Shown: positions 53,435-61,177 of the stretch, piece after piece
Position numbering within the stretch: the stretch's first letter is position 1
Layout: every line of letters begins with the position of its first letter
DNA from: Rhodanobacter sp. OK091
GTDB lineage: Bacteria; Pseudomonadota; Gammaproteobacteria; Xanthomonadales; Rhodanobacteraceae
Assembly: GCF_900142825.1 (NCBI RefSeq)
Contig: NZ_FRCH01000006.1
Span: forward strand, 1 to 64,000
DNA: 64,000 nt
Direction of reading: 5' to 3'
Position numbers and translations under genes: made by a program
The notes under the pieces: generated by a model
Seen by the model: the letters and a program-made list of their open reading frames with translations, nothing else
Told to the model about the DNA's origin: nothing
Databases searched by the model: none

Positions 53435-55098
53435 TGATGACGAAGACCACCACGCCAGTTCGCTTAATCCGATCGTGGCTGAATCCTGTCACAGACAAAA
53501 CCATGGTTGTCATCGTGGTGGTGTCGAGTGTCCTAGCGTGTGTCGGAGCCTTTTTTCTGGAAGCGCATCTTGACTTCAATCTTTGGGACGAGGGATTTCT
53601 TTGGTACGGTGTGCAACACACATTGCTAGGAGAAATTCCGATCCGGGACTTCATGTCTTATGATCCCGGTCGGTACTACTGGGCAGCTGGCTTAATGTGG
53701 TTGCTACAGATAAATGGCATCGTCGCGGTGCGTGCGACGACGGCCGCGTTTTCCATGCTAGGGGTCATAACGGGAACCTTGCTGGTACTGCGCGGATCAT
53801 CGGATGGTAGAACGGCTCGTATAGGGCTATGCGCATTTGCAACCGTTATGTTCCTGCTGTGGCTGGTACCACGTTGGAAGGGCTATGATGCGGCAATCTC
53901 CATCATCCTGATTGCGAGTCTGACTAGACTATTGACTCGCCCCACTGTCACGCTCTTCTTTCAGCATGGAGTGGTAGTTGGTGTGGCAGCGATCCTGGGG
54001 CGCAACCATGGACTTTATGGCATTGTCGCTTGCTTGCTCGTAATCCCAATACTGCTATTTGCCGACCCAAAGCCGCAATGGCACCGTTTCATACCGGCGT
54101 GGATCGGAGGCGTGACCGCGGGCTATAGTCCCATGCTGATCGGGTTTCTGATGGACCACCGTTTTACGGCCATGTTCTGGGATGGGATCCGTTTCACCCT
54201 TTTTGAGTACAAGGGCACCAACTTGCCGCTTCCCGTGCCATGGCCGTGGGCCATCCACAGTGCCGGTGAATCTGTTTCCATGACTGCAAGGGAGTGGTTT
54301 ATTGGGAGTTTTTTTGTGGCGCTTCCAGCTCTGTGCATTGGAGGGGCGTTGTTTGTTTTTCGACAGATGCGTCATGAACGAAGAATCCAAAATCCGGCTT
54401 TCGTCGCTTGTGTCGCGACCGCGATTCCCTATCTAAACGTGGCGTTCTCCCGAGCAGATGTCGCGCATTTAGCGCAAGCGATATTCCCATGCATCATCGG
54501 ACTGATTATTTGTCCGATCCAAGGCAGTACTAGAACTGTGCATCGCCGGGTAGTACTTCCACTTCTGGCCATAGCGTCGCTATCGGTAACGCTGCCACTG
54601 CACTCCGGCTTTGTGGTACACACCCAGAATCCGGATGACTGGCAGGCTATCGACGTGCGTGGTGACAGTCTACTTGTAGATCGATTTACGGCAGCCGCGA
54701 TTGGAAACATTAAGTGCTTGGCAAAGCGTTATGTTCCCCCGGGGGGTAGCGTATTCGCGGCACCAGTGTGGCCTGGGGTTTATACGCTGCTTGGGACCAA
54801 GTCTCCAGTATGGGAGATCTATCCGCTTATGCCGCGCAATGAGGCATTCCAGCAGCAGGAAATAAATCGCTTGCGGCGAGCAGACCCCGCGCTGCTGTTT
54901 ATCTACGATATTGCTGTTGATGGACGGAATGAACTCCGCTACGCGAATACCCATCCGTTAGTATGGCAATTCGTGAACACGAATTATCGCATGGTGCCAA
55001 CTTCACGCGACCGGACCGAACTGCTTGTTTATGTTCCGAAGACGACCCCAGGTCAATCCGCAACCTTTGGAGCCGGAGCCGTCAGCGAGTGTGATTAA
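53434..55098 (+). CDS. Polytopic membrane glycosyltransferase, GT-C (PMT/ArnT-like)
   Basis: A 554-residue membrane protein starting at GTG 53434, overlapping the previous TAG by one base; ATG 53437 is the next codon. About ten hydrophobic spans. The first loop reads FNLWDEGFLWYGVQHTLLGE and IPIRDFMSYDPGRYYWAAGL, the D-E-G and DF..YDPG pattern of GT39/GT83-like enzymes that take sugar from polyprenyl phosphate. The C-terminal periplasmic part has VPPGGSVFAAPVWPGVYTL. With the GtrB-like transferase and the small EamA-like protein on the other strand it could complete a periplasmic decoration system. Its stop codon overlaps that of the convergent wecE-type gene. Confidence 0.78.
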   Translation: MMTKTTTPVRLIRSWLNPVTDKTMVVIVVVSSVLACVGAFFLEAHLDFNLWDEGFLWYGVQHTLLGEIPIRDFMSYDPGRYYWAAGLMWLLQINGIVAVRATTAAFSMLGVITGTLLVLRGSSDGRTARIGLCAFATVMFLLWLVPRWKGYDAAISIILIASLTRLLTRPTVTLFFQHGVVVGVAAILGRNHGLYGIVACLLVIPILLFADPKPQWHRFIPAWIGGVTAGYSPMLIGFLMDHRFTAMFWDGIRFTLFEYKGTNLPLPVPWPWAIHSAGESVSMTAREWFIGSFFVALPALCIGGALFVFRQMRHERRIQNPAFVACVATAIPYLNVAFSRADVAHLAQAIFPCIIGLIICPIQGSTRTVHRRVVLPLLAIASLSVTLPLHSGFVVHTQNPDDWQAIDVRGDSLLVDRFTAAAIGNIKCLAKRYVPPGGSVFAAPVWPGVYTLLGTKSPVWEIYPLMPRNEAFQQQEINRLRRADPALLFIYDIAVDGRNELRYANTHPLVWQFVNTNYRMVPTSRDRTELLVYVPKTTPGQSATFGAGAVSECD

Positions 55099-56219
55099 AG
55101 AAGAGCGCCATCGGCAGCATCGATTACCTGTTGAAACACATCTTCAAGCCCGATCCATAGGGGCATGCGTACCAACCGATCGCTTATGCCACGAGTAACT
55201 GGCAGGTCGCCGTGGGCGCGGCTGTAGCGCAAACCCGCCGGTGATGTGTGCAAAGGAATGTAATGGAATACGCTTTGTACGCCTGCCTTCTTGAGTGAGT
55301 CGATAAACGCAGTCCGTGCCTTCAGCGATGGAAGTAACAAGTAGTACATGTGGGCATTGTGAGTGCAATGCGCGGGTACTATCGGTCGGCGCAGCCGTCT
55401 GGCTTCTTCATGTGAGGCAGCCCATGTGTGATAGCGATTCCATAGCGCCATGCGGCGACTAGTAATGTCATCGGCTGCATCCATCTGGGCTGCTAGAAAT
55501 GCAGCGGTAATTTCACCCGGAAGAAATGACGAGCCAATATCCACCCAGGTGTACTTGTCTACTTGGCCACGGAAAAATAGGCTGCGGTTAGTGCCCTTTT
55601 CCCGAATGATTTCCGCGCGTTCTGCTAAGTCCGGATCGCGGCAAAGCAGGGCGCCACCTTCACCAGCAATGATGTTTTTTGTTTCGTGGAAGCTCAACGC
55701 GCCGAGGTCGCCGATAGTACCCAATGGGTGGCCGCGATACGTGGACATGATCCCCTGCGCTGCGTCCTCCACAACCTTCAGCCCGTACCGCTGCGCGATA
55801 TCCATGATGGCGTCCATCTCGCAGGCAACGCCAGCATAATGCACGACGCAGATCGCCTTGGTGCGTGGTGTGATAGCAGCCTCAATCTGGCATTCGTCGA
55901 GATTGATCGTATCTTCGCGTATATCGACAAAAACGGGCACTGCGCCGCGCAATACGAAGGCGTTTGCCGTAGAGACGAAAGTGTAGGACGGCATGATCAC
56001 CTCGTCACCGGGCTGCAAGTCGAGTAGCAGCGCGCAAATTTCGAGTGCTGCGGTGCAGCTGTGCGTAAGCAATGCCTTGCTGGCGCGGGTACTCGTCTCA
56101 AGCCAAGCGTGGCATCGTTTCGTAAATGGACCATCACCCGACAAATGGCCATTGGCGTGCGCCTGGGCAATCTGCGACAGCTCGCGACCAGTCATGTAGG
56201 GCTTGTTGAATGGAATCAT
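55095..56219 (-). CDS. wecE: dTDP-4-amino-4,6-dideoxygalactose transaminase (WecE-type)
   Basis: A 374-residue PLP enzyme of the DegT/DnrJ/EryC1 family, collinear with E. coli WecE/RffA (376 residues). Start at MIPFNKPYMTGRELSQIAQA with AAGGA 9 bases upstream; an extension to 56258 is unlikely. Shared motifs: PGDEVIMPSYTFVSTANAFV, HYAGVACEMDAIMDIA, EDAAQGIMSTYRG, the PLP-lysine SFHETKNIIAGEGGALL, REKGTNRSLFFRGQVDKYTW, and VFHYIPLHTSPAG. It converts dTDP-4-keto-6-deoxyglucose, made by RmlA/RmlB, to dTDP-Fuc4N. It is the last gene of a five-gene minus-strand operon. Confidence 0.93.
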   Translation of the reverse strand: MIPFNKPYMTGRELSQIAQAHANGHLSGDGPFTKRCHAWLETSTRASKALLTHSCTAALEICALLLDLQPGDEVIMPSYTFVSTANAFVLRGAVPVFVDIREDTINLDECQIEAAITPRTKAICVVHYAGVACEMDAIMDIAQRYGLKVVEDAAQGIMSTYRGHPLGTIGDLGALSFHETKNIIAGEGGALLCRDPDLAERAEIIREKGTNRSLFFRGQVDKYTWVDIGSSFLPGEITAAFLAAQMDAADDITSRRMALWNRYHTWAASHEEARRLRRPIVPAHCTHNAHMYYLLLPSLKARTAFIDSLKKAGVQSVFHYIPLHTSPAGLRYSRAHGDLPVTRGISDRLVRMPLWIGLEDVFQQVIDAADGALL

Positions 56220-56258
56220 TGCTAAATCCTTGCTAAGCGCTTGCGTTTGCAGTGGCAA

Positions 56259-56879
56259 TCAGCGCGTGCACTCCAAGATGCAGTGCGTATAGGGGACATA
56301 CAGTAGGTCGTGGCGGACCGTGCATGCGGTAATGGAGAATTTCGATGCTGCGAGCGCCTGATAACCATCTGGTGAGCGGATGTTCTGTCCACGATCGCGG
56401 AGGATCAGTGCGCGCGCAATTCGCGACTGACCTTTCACTAACGTGCCATCCAGCGAAATGAATCGGCCGCCTGGGCGAAGCTTGTTCCATGCGGTCAGTA
56501 ACAGGTGTACTACTTGGTCGTCGTCAAGGTGGTGGAGGACACCAATTGCAAGTACGAGATCGACACCAAGGAGATCGGTCGGCTCAAAGTCTGCGACATC
56601 AGAACATTCGAAACGACCGCGGTTGCCATAGCGTTCGCGCGCAGCATTGATGTAGTCCGGGGAAAGATCGAAGCCTATGTAATGAACATTAGCGGGCAGG
56701 TATTTCAGCAACTCACCTGTACCGCAGCCGATATCGAGAAGATGATCATCAGGCCTTGGGCGAATGTGATCACGTATCAAGCGTTTGCGTGCACGACTAG
56801 CCCCTAATGCGGACTGCAGAAAATCATACGCTGAAGGATTTGACAGGATTGTTCGGATACCGCTGGTGATTTGGGCCAT
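56259..56879 (-). CDS. Class I SAM-dependent methyltransferase
   Basis: A 206-residue protein with a standard SAM-binding fold: motif I LLDIGCGTGELLKYLP, the acidic residue after strand 2 in IGFDLSPDYINAARERYG, motif IV VDLVLAIGVLHHLDDDQVVH, then LRPGGRFISLDGTLVKGQSR. Substrate unknown; a sugar hydroxyl or a lipid intermediate would fit between wecE and the transporter gene. It is 49 bp from eamA and 39 bp from wecE. Its base composition is lower in GC than that of the etf genes. Confidence 0.85.
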   Translation of the reverse strand: MAQITSGIRTILSNPSAYDFLQSALGASRARKRLIRDHIRPRPDDHLLDIGCGTGELLKYLPANVHYIGFDLSPDYINAARERYGNRGRFECSDVADFEPTDLLGVDLVLAIGVLHHLDDDQVVHLLLTAWNKLRPGGRFISLDGTLVKGQSRIARALILRDRGQNIRSPDGYQALAASKFSITACTVRHDLLYVPYTHCILECTR

Positions 56880-56928
56880 CCTAATGCTCCTGAAGCGGTA
56901 GGAGTGAGCAGCTTCTATGACACCGGGT

Positions 56929-57315
56929 TCATCCTTGATTGAGAACTACGAGTCCGACGATGATAAGGCCTAGGCCCGTAAGCTTCGCAAGTGTCATTGT
57001 CTCCCCGAATAGCGGAACCGCCAGCAGACAAACCAACAAAAAATTTAATGCCATGAATGGATAAACACGATTGAGTTCGAGCTTGGATAAGGCCAGCATC
57101 CAGCAAAGTGAGGCAGCGAAGGCGGCCACAAATGCTGATATTACCCAAGGCCGCAGAAAAAGTAGCAAGAGGGGTGGCCATTTATCCGCCCATGCAAATG
57201 GAGCCGACGCTGGTGTTGAAACCTGCCATTTCAAAACAAGTTGCCCATATGCCGTGAGTAGGACGGTACAAAATACCATTAGCCAGGCGATTGGAGTGCT
57301 TACAGAGGCATTCAT
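56929..57315 (-). CDS. Small EamA/SMR-like four-helix membrane protein
   Basis: A 128-residue protein with four hydrophobic helices, the size of SMR/ArnE-type proteins. It begins with a helix containing TVLLTAYGQLVLKWQV and ends with the family-like NRVYPFMALNFLLVCLLAVP and LFGETMTLAKLTGLGLIIVG. Such small membrane proteins flip polyprenyl-phosphate-linked sugars (as ArnE/ArnF are thought to do for L-Ara4N) or export small molecules. Its ATG overlaps the acetyltransferase stop, and a GtrB-like transferase is encoded two genes upstream, so a lipid-linked sugar flippase is the likely role. Confidence 0.8.
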   Translation of the reverse strand: MNASVSTPIAWLMVFCTVLLTAYGQLVLKWQVSTPASAPFAWADKWPPLLLLFLRPWVISAFVAAFAASLCWMLALSKLELNRVYPFMALNFLLVCLLAVPLFGETMTLAKLTGLGLIIVGLVVLNQG

Positions 57316-58094
57316 GGTAGATCCCTTGTCTTCGATCCGAATAAAGAATTGATGTGATAAGTGTCATATGCATGCGTGATAGCCAGACCTTCGCGAGTCC
57401 ACGCACGCTGAACGACATAGTTCCACACTTGGGTCGAAATTCTGATTGCCCTCAAACCGCGTCGTTGATACGTGCGCAGCATATGGCGTAGCAGATGCCC
57501 GTAGACGCCGTGTCCAGCATGCGCTGGGTCAACCGCATTTAGTACGACTTCCACGACTTCATCGCCGACAATCAATGAGCAAGTTGCGAATGCTATCACC
57601 GCACCACGATTGCGTACTATCCAGGTTTCCCGGTCTGATGGCTCACTAGAGATATAATCAATGGCCCATTCGGCATAACCCTCTAAAATTAAAACTGGAT
57701 CTAGTAACGGATTTGCGTGGTAATGGCTGCGATAAGAGCCAAATCCACGGCGTGCGACGTCGGCGATGGAGCTCCGGTCTTCTATTGTCGCCTTTTCCAC
57801 AATTAGGTTGGTTGGTGGTTCTGAAATGGCAACTGGAGATGTCAGTTGCCGCTCATAATAAACCAGCGTGTCGGCGTGTATTGGAATCAACCCGTGGTTC
57901 GTGAAGTCGCGTAGCGGTGCAGTCATTCCCGCGGGAATACGGAGTACGGCGATATCGGTTCCGAGCGCTACGATCTCGCTATGCAAGATACCTGGCGTCG
58001 GACTATCTTGGTCAATTCGACCGCGCACGATCTTCAGCCCAAAACGAGCGGAGTCTTTTGGCGACGGTATGAACCAGTCTCCATCCGAGTTCAT
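57312..58094 (-). CDS. GNAT acetyltransferase, WecD-like (predicted dTDP-Fuc4N acetyltransferase)
   Basis: A 260-residue protein with an N-terminal WecD-like region (FGLKIVRGRI; HSEIVALGTDIAVLRIPAGM) and a C-terminal GNAT domain (VVLNAVDPAHAGHGVYGHLL; RAIRISTQVWNYVVQRAWTR; EGLAITHAYDTYHIN). The layout and the final THAYDTYHIN strand resemble E. coli WecD, which acetylates dTDP-Fuc4N. The acetyl-CoA loop reads HAGHGVYG in place of the classic Q/RxxGxG/A. It shares the operon with the WecE-type transaminase that would supply its substrate. Overlaps both neighbours by ATGA. The function is inferred from similarity and context. Confidence 0.78.
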   Translation of the reverse strand: MNSDGDWFIPSPKDSARFGLKIVRGRIDQDSPTPGILHSEIVALGTDIAVLRIPAGMTAPLRDFTNHGLIPIHADTLVYYERQLTSPVAISEPPTNLIVEKATIEDRSSIADVARRGFGSYRSHYHANPLLDPVLILEGYAEWAIDYISSEPSDRETWIVRNRGAVIAFATCSLIVGDEVVEVVLNAVDPAHAGHGVYGHLLRHMLRTYQRRGLRAIRISTQVWNYVVQRAWTREGLAITHAYDTYHINSLFGSKTRDLP

Positions 58095-59038
58095 GAGATA
58101 TGTTCCGAGTATTCAGCAATGACAAAGTGTGGGCGTTTCTTCATATCGTTGAACAGGCGTCCAAGGTATAGGCCAAGTATTCCGATACTTGATATGACAA
58201 CGCTGCCGACGAGGCAAATAGAAGCAATGATGCTCGTAAATCCGGCGATTCGTATATCGCCAATGATATATCGATAGATGCTGAAGGCAGCCACACAGAG
58301 TGCAAACATGGCGAACAAGAAGCCAAGTTTCACAACTAGTCGCAATGGCTTGTCGGAAAAGGAGATCGCCACATTGGTCGCGAGCCGCAGCAAGCGGCGG
58401 AGCCCATAACTGCTGCGTCCATGATCACGACGACCATGGGTAACAGGTACCAAAACGGTACGAAACCCAGTCCAACGAACCAGTAACGGAAAAAAACGGT
58501 CCGATTCAGGCATCGCATTGATTGTGTCGATCACTTTGCGGGTATAGGCACCAAAGTTGGCAGTCGTGTGATCGTGTGGACTATCAGTAAGCCAGCCAAG
58601 CATTCTATAGAAGCCCCATGAACCCAACCGTTTTAGCGCCCCGTCTTGGCGGTCGACTCGCTGCGCAAGAGCCACTTCAACACCAGGTTTTAACGCATCC
58701 AATAAGCGGGGGAGTTCATCAGGACTATCTTGAAGATCACAATCCATGACTACCACGCGCGCTCCGCGTGCGTGGTGTAGGCCAGCGGAAATCGCGGCGT
58801 GTTGGCCGAAATTGCGGGTCAGTCGCAGTCCGCGTACCTTCGGCCTAGTTGCAGCAATTTCGCAAATTCGTGACCAAGCGCCATCTGGGCTGGCATCGTC
58901 GACCAATATGATTTCGAATGATTCTCCGCGAGGAAGGAGGATTGCCGACACGCGATCAACGAGATCCTCCAAACAGCCTTTACACCCATAGACGGGGGAC
59001 ACAACTGAAATTATCGGGGTGTTTCCGTGTGGGGACAT
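58091..59038 (-). CDS. GtrB/ArnC-like polyprenyl-phosphate glycosyltransferase (GT2)
   Basis: A 315-residue membrane-anchored GT2 enzyme. The catalytic domain has ISVVSPVYGCKGCLEDLVDR, EIILVDDASPDGAW, RLTRNFGQHAAISAGLHHAR and the metal-binding MDCDLQDSPDELPRLL. Two hydrophobic helices follow (LVVKLGFLFAMFALCVAAFS and ICLVGSVVISSIGILGLYLG), as in GtrB, ArnC and dolichol-phosphate-mannose synthases. It should load a sugar onto undecaprenyl phosphate on the cytoplasmic side. It is the first gene of the operon that makes dTDP-Fuc4NAc-type sugar and the small flippase-like protein. Confidence 0.9.
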   Translation of the reverse strand: MSPHGNTPIISVVSPVYGCKGCLEDLVDRVSAILLPRGESFEIILVDDASPDGAWSRICEIAATRPKVRGLRLTRNFGQHAAISAGLHHARGARVVVMDCDLQDSPDELPRLLDALKPGVEVALAQRVDRQDGALKRLGSWGFYRMLGWLTDSPHDHTTANFGAYTRKVIDTINAMPESDRFFPLLVRWTGFRTVLVPVTHGRRDHGRSSYGLRRLLRLATNVAISFSDKPLRLVVKLGFLFAMFALCVAAFSIYRYIIGDIRIAGFTSIIASICLVGSVVISSIGILGLYLGRLFNDMKKRPHFVIAEYSEHIS

Positions 59039-59265
59039 CAGCGTGACTCAGATTGGATACATTGGGATATAGATGGCATGCCGCCTTGCCGGAATAAGCT
59101 GATTAGCGCCGAAATCGAATCGACATTGAGGGCAGGTCTTGCAATGCATGGTGTAGTTAGGGTGAAGAAAGTAGTGAGCCAATTCAGTTTGTAGATCATG
59201 TCTGTAATTTCAGCATGGATTTAGCTGATTGAGGACTGACACACTTCATCATGAAGCCCTGGTTG

Positions 59266-60207
59266 TCAGAGCGCTTGCTCCAGCTCCGGGATCAGCTTGA
59301 ACAAATCACCGATCAGACTGAAATCGGCAATTTCGAAGATCGGCGCTTCGCTATCCTTGTTGATCGCCACGATGGTGCCGGCGTCCTTGATGCCGGTGAG
59401 ATGCTGGATGGCACCGGAGATGCCGATCGCCATGTACAGCTCGGGGGCGATGATCTTGCCGGTCTGGCCGACCTGCAAGTCGCTGGGCACGTAGCCGGCG
59501 TCGACGGCGGCGCGCGAGGCGCCCACGGCAGCGCCGATCTTGTCTGCGAACTTGAAAATGATGTCGAAGTTTTCCTTCGAGCCGACACCGCGGCCGCCGG
59601 AGACGACCTTGCTGGCGCTTTGCAGATCCGGGCGATCGCTGCTGCCTTGCTTGAGTTCGATGAAACGGGTATGCGTGGGCAAGGCTGCATCGATGGATAG
59701 GGCTTCGATCGGCGCGCTGCTGGCGCCGGTGGCGGCGGCCGGCCACGAGGCCGAACGGATCGTGGCGACGACGGTGTGTGCGGGATTGGCCTCGACCGTG
59801 ATGATTGCGTTGCCGGCGTAGGTCGGACGCTTGAAGGTGTGAGCGGCTTCCACACTCATCACGTCGCTGACCTGTGCCACGCCGAGCAGGGCAGCGACGC
59901 GCGGGCCGACGTCCTTGCCGAATGTGGTGGATGGCACGAATACATGGCTGTAGCCGGCGGCGGCCTTGGCGATCTGCGGCGCCAGTATGGCGGCCAGTGG
60001 ATGCGCGTTCTCGGCACGGGCGATGGTGAGCACGCGGCTGACGCCGTCAATCTTTGCGGCCTCGGCGGCGATCGCGTCGACGCTGTCGGCGAGCACCAGT
60101 ACGTCAATTGCTTCAGCCTTCACGGCGATGGCTGCGCTCACGGCGCGTGCAGTGGAGGAGTTGAGTTTGCCGCCTAGATGTTCGGCGATGACCAGGATCT
60201 TGCTCAT
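59266..60207 (-). CDS. etfA: Electron transfer flavoprotein alpha subunit
   Basis: A 313-residue subunit that holds FAD in the ETF heterodimer and carries electrons from acyl-CoA and other dehydrogenases to ETF-ubiquinone oxidoreductase. Start [19 protein letters not shown]-domain motifs [54 protein letters not shown] and [17 protein letters not shown]. In Xanthomonas etfA is the conserved border of the LPS cluster, and it has the same position here. It follows etfB with a REP pair in between. Confidence 0.97.
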   Translation of the reverse strand: MSKILVIAEHLGGKLNSSTARAVSAAIAVKAEAIDVLVLADSVDAIAAEAAKIDGVSRVLTIARAENAHPLAAILAPQIAKAAAGYSHVFVPSTTFGKDVGPRVAALLGVAQVSDVMSVEAAHTFKRPTYAGNAIITVEANPAHTVVATIRSASWPAAATGASSAPIEALSIDAALPTHTRFIELKQGSSDRPDLQSASKVVSGGRGVGSKENFDIIFKFADKIGAAVGASRAAVDAGYVPSDLQVGQTGKIIAPELYMAIGISGAIQHLTGIKDAGTIVAINKDSEAPIFEIADFSLIGDLFKLIPELEQAL

Positions 60208-60233
60208 GTGTGTCTCCGGAGCTTCGTGCGTGT

Positions 60234-60310
60234 GTAGGAGCTCGCTGGCGGGTGATGCTTTTGTTCTAGATTCTCAAAAGAAAAAGCATCGCCCGCCAGC
60301 GGGCTCCTAC
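60234..60310. repeat. Inverted pair of REP sequences (REPIN-like) between etfB and etfA
   Basis: Arms of 29 bp at 60234-60262 and 60282-60310, reverse complements with two mismatches (GTAGGAGCTCGCTGGCGGG starts the left arm). The same REP core occurs singly at 20211-20235. It lies inside the etfBA operon, where the RNA hairpin could protect or stall the transcript. Confidence 0.85.
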
Positions 60311-60324
60311 CACAGGAATGGGGT

Positions 60325-61071
60325 TTACAGCAGGCCTTTTTGCTTTAGCGCGGCGACCAGTTCGGCGGCATCTTTCACCATCACGCCCTTGCTGCGCTTG
60401 GTCGGGGCGGCGTACTGCGTGGTCTTCAGATGGTCGTGTGCCGCGACGTCGAGCGAGCCGAACTCGATCGTGTCGATCGGCTTGGACTTCGCTTTCATGA
60501 TGTCCGGCAACTTGATGAAGCGCGGTTCGTTGAGGCGCAAGTCAGTAGTGATCACGGCCGGCAACTCCGCCTCGATCACTTCCAGGCCGGCGTCGACTTC
60601 GCGGGTCACCGTGGCCTTGCCATCGGCGATCTCGATCTTGCTGGCGAAGGTAGCCTGCGGGCGATCCCACAGCGCGGCGAGCATCTGGCCGGTCTGGTTG
60701 GCGTCGTCGTCGATCGCCTGCTTGCCGAGGATCACCAGCTCCGGTTGCTCCTTTTCGACTAGCTTGAGGAAGACGCGGGCGGCGGTCAGCGGTTGCACGG
60801 CATCGGCGGTGACCACGTGAATCGCCCGGTTTGCGCCCATCGCCAGGCCGTTGCGAAGGTGTGCGGTGAGATCGGCCGGACCGATGCCGACCACGATCAC
60901 CTCTGTGGCGACACCCTTCTCGCGCAAGCGCAGCGCCTCTTCCAGCGCGATGTCATCGAACGGATTGGCGGACAGCTTGACGCCGTCAGTGACCACACCG
61001 CTGCCATCGGGCTTGACCTGGATGCGCACGTTGTAATCCACGACGCGCTTGTAGCCGACCAGAATTTTCAT
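60325..61071 (-). CDS. etfB: Electron transfer flavoprotein beta subunit
   Basis: A 248-residue ETF beta subunit. Start MKILVGYKRVVDYNVRIQVK; ANPFDDIALEEALRLREKG, VVGIGPADLTAHLRNGLAMG, and the signature-bearing LVILGKQAIDDDANQTGQML and REVDAGLEVIEAELPAVITT are all conserved, including the AMP-binding region. It is first in the etfBA pair. Confidence 0.97.
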   Translation of the reverse strand: MKILVGYKRVVDYNVRIQVKPDGSGVVTDGVKLSANPFDDIALEEALRLREKGVATEVIVVGIGPADLTAHLRNGLAMGANRAIHVVTADAVQPLTAARVFLKLVEKEQPELVILGKQAIDDDANQTGQMLAALWDRPQATFASKIEIADGKATVTREVDAGLEVIEAELPAVITTDLRLNEPRFIKLPDIMKAKSKPIDTIEFGSLDVAAHDHLKTTQYAAPTKRSKGVMVKDAAELVAALKQKGLL

Positions 61072-61177
61072 TCGCAGTTCCTTGACCTTGGGGCAGCTCT
61101 TTCAGAAGTTCGAAAACCGTTATTCTACCTCGACGGCAACACATGTATGAATTGTGCTCTGCCGGTTGTCGGTTGAA

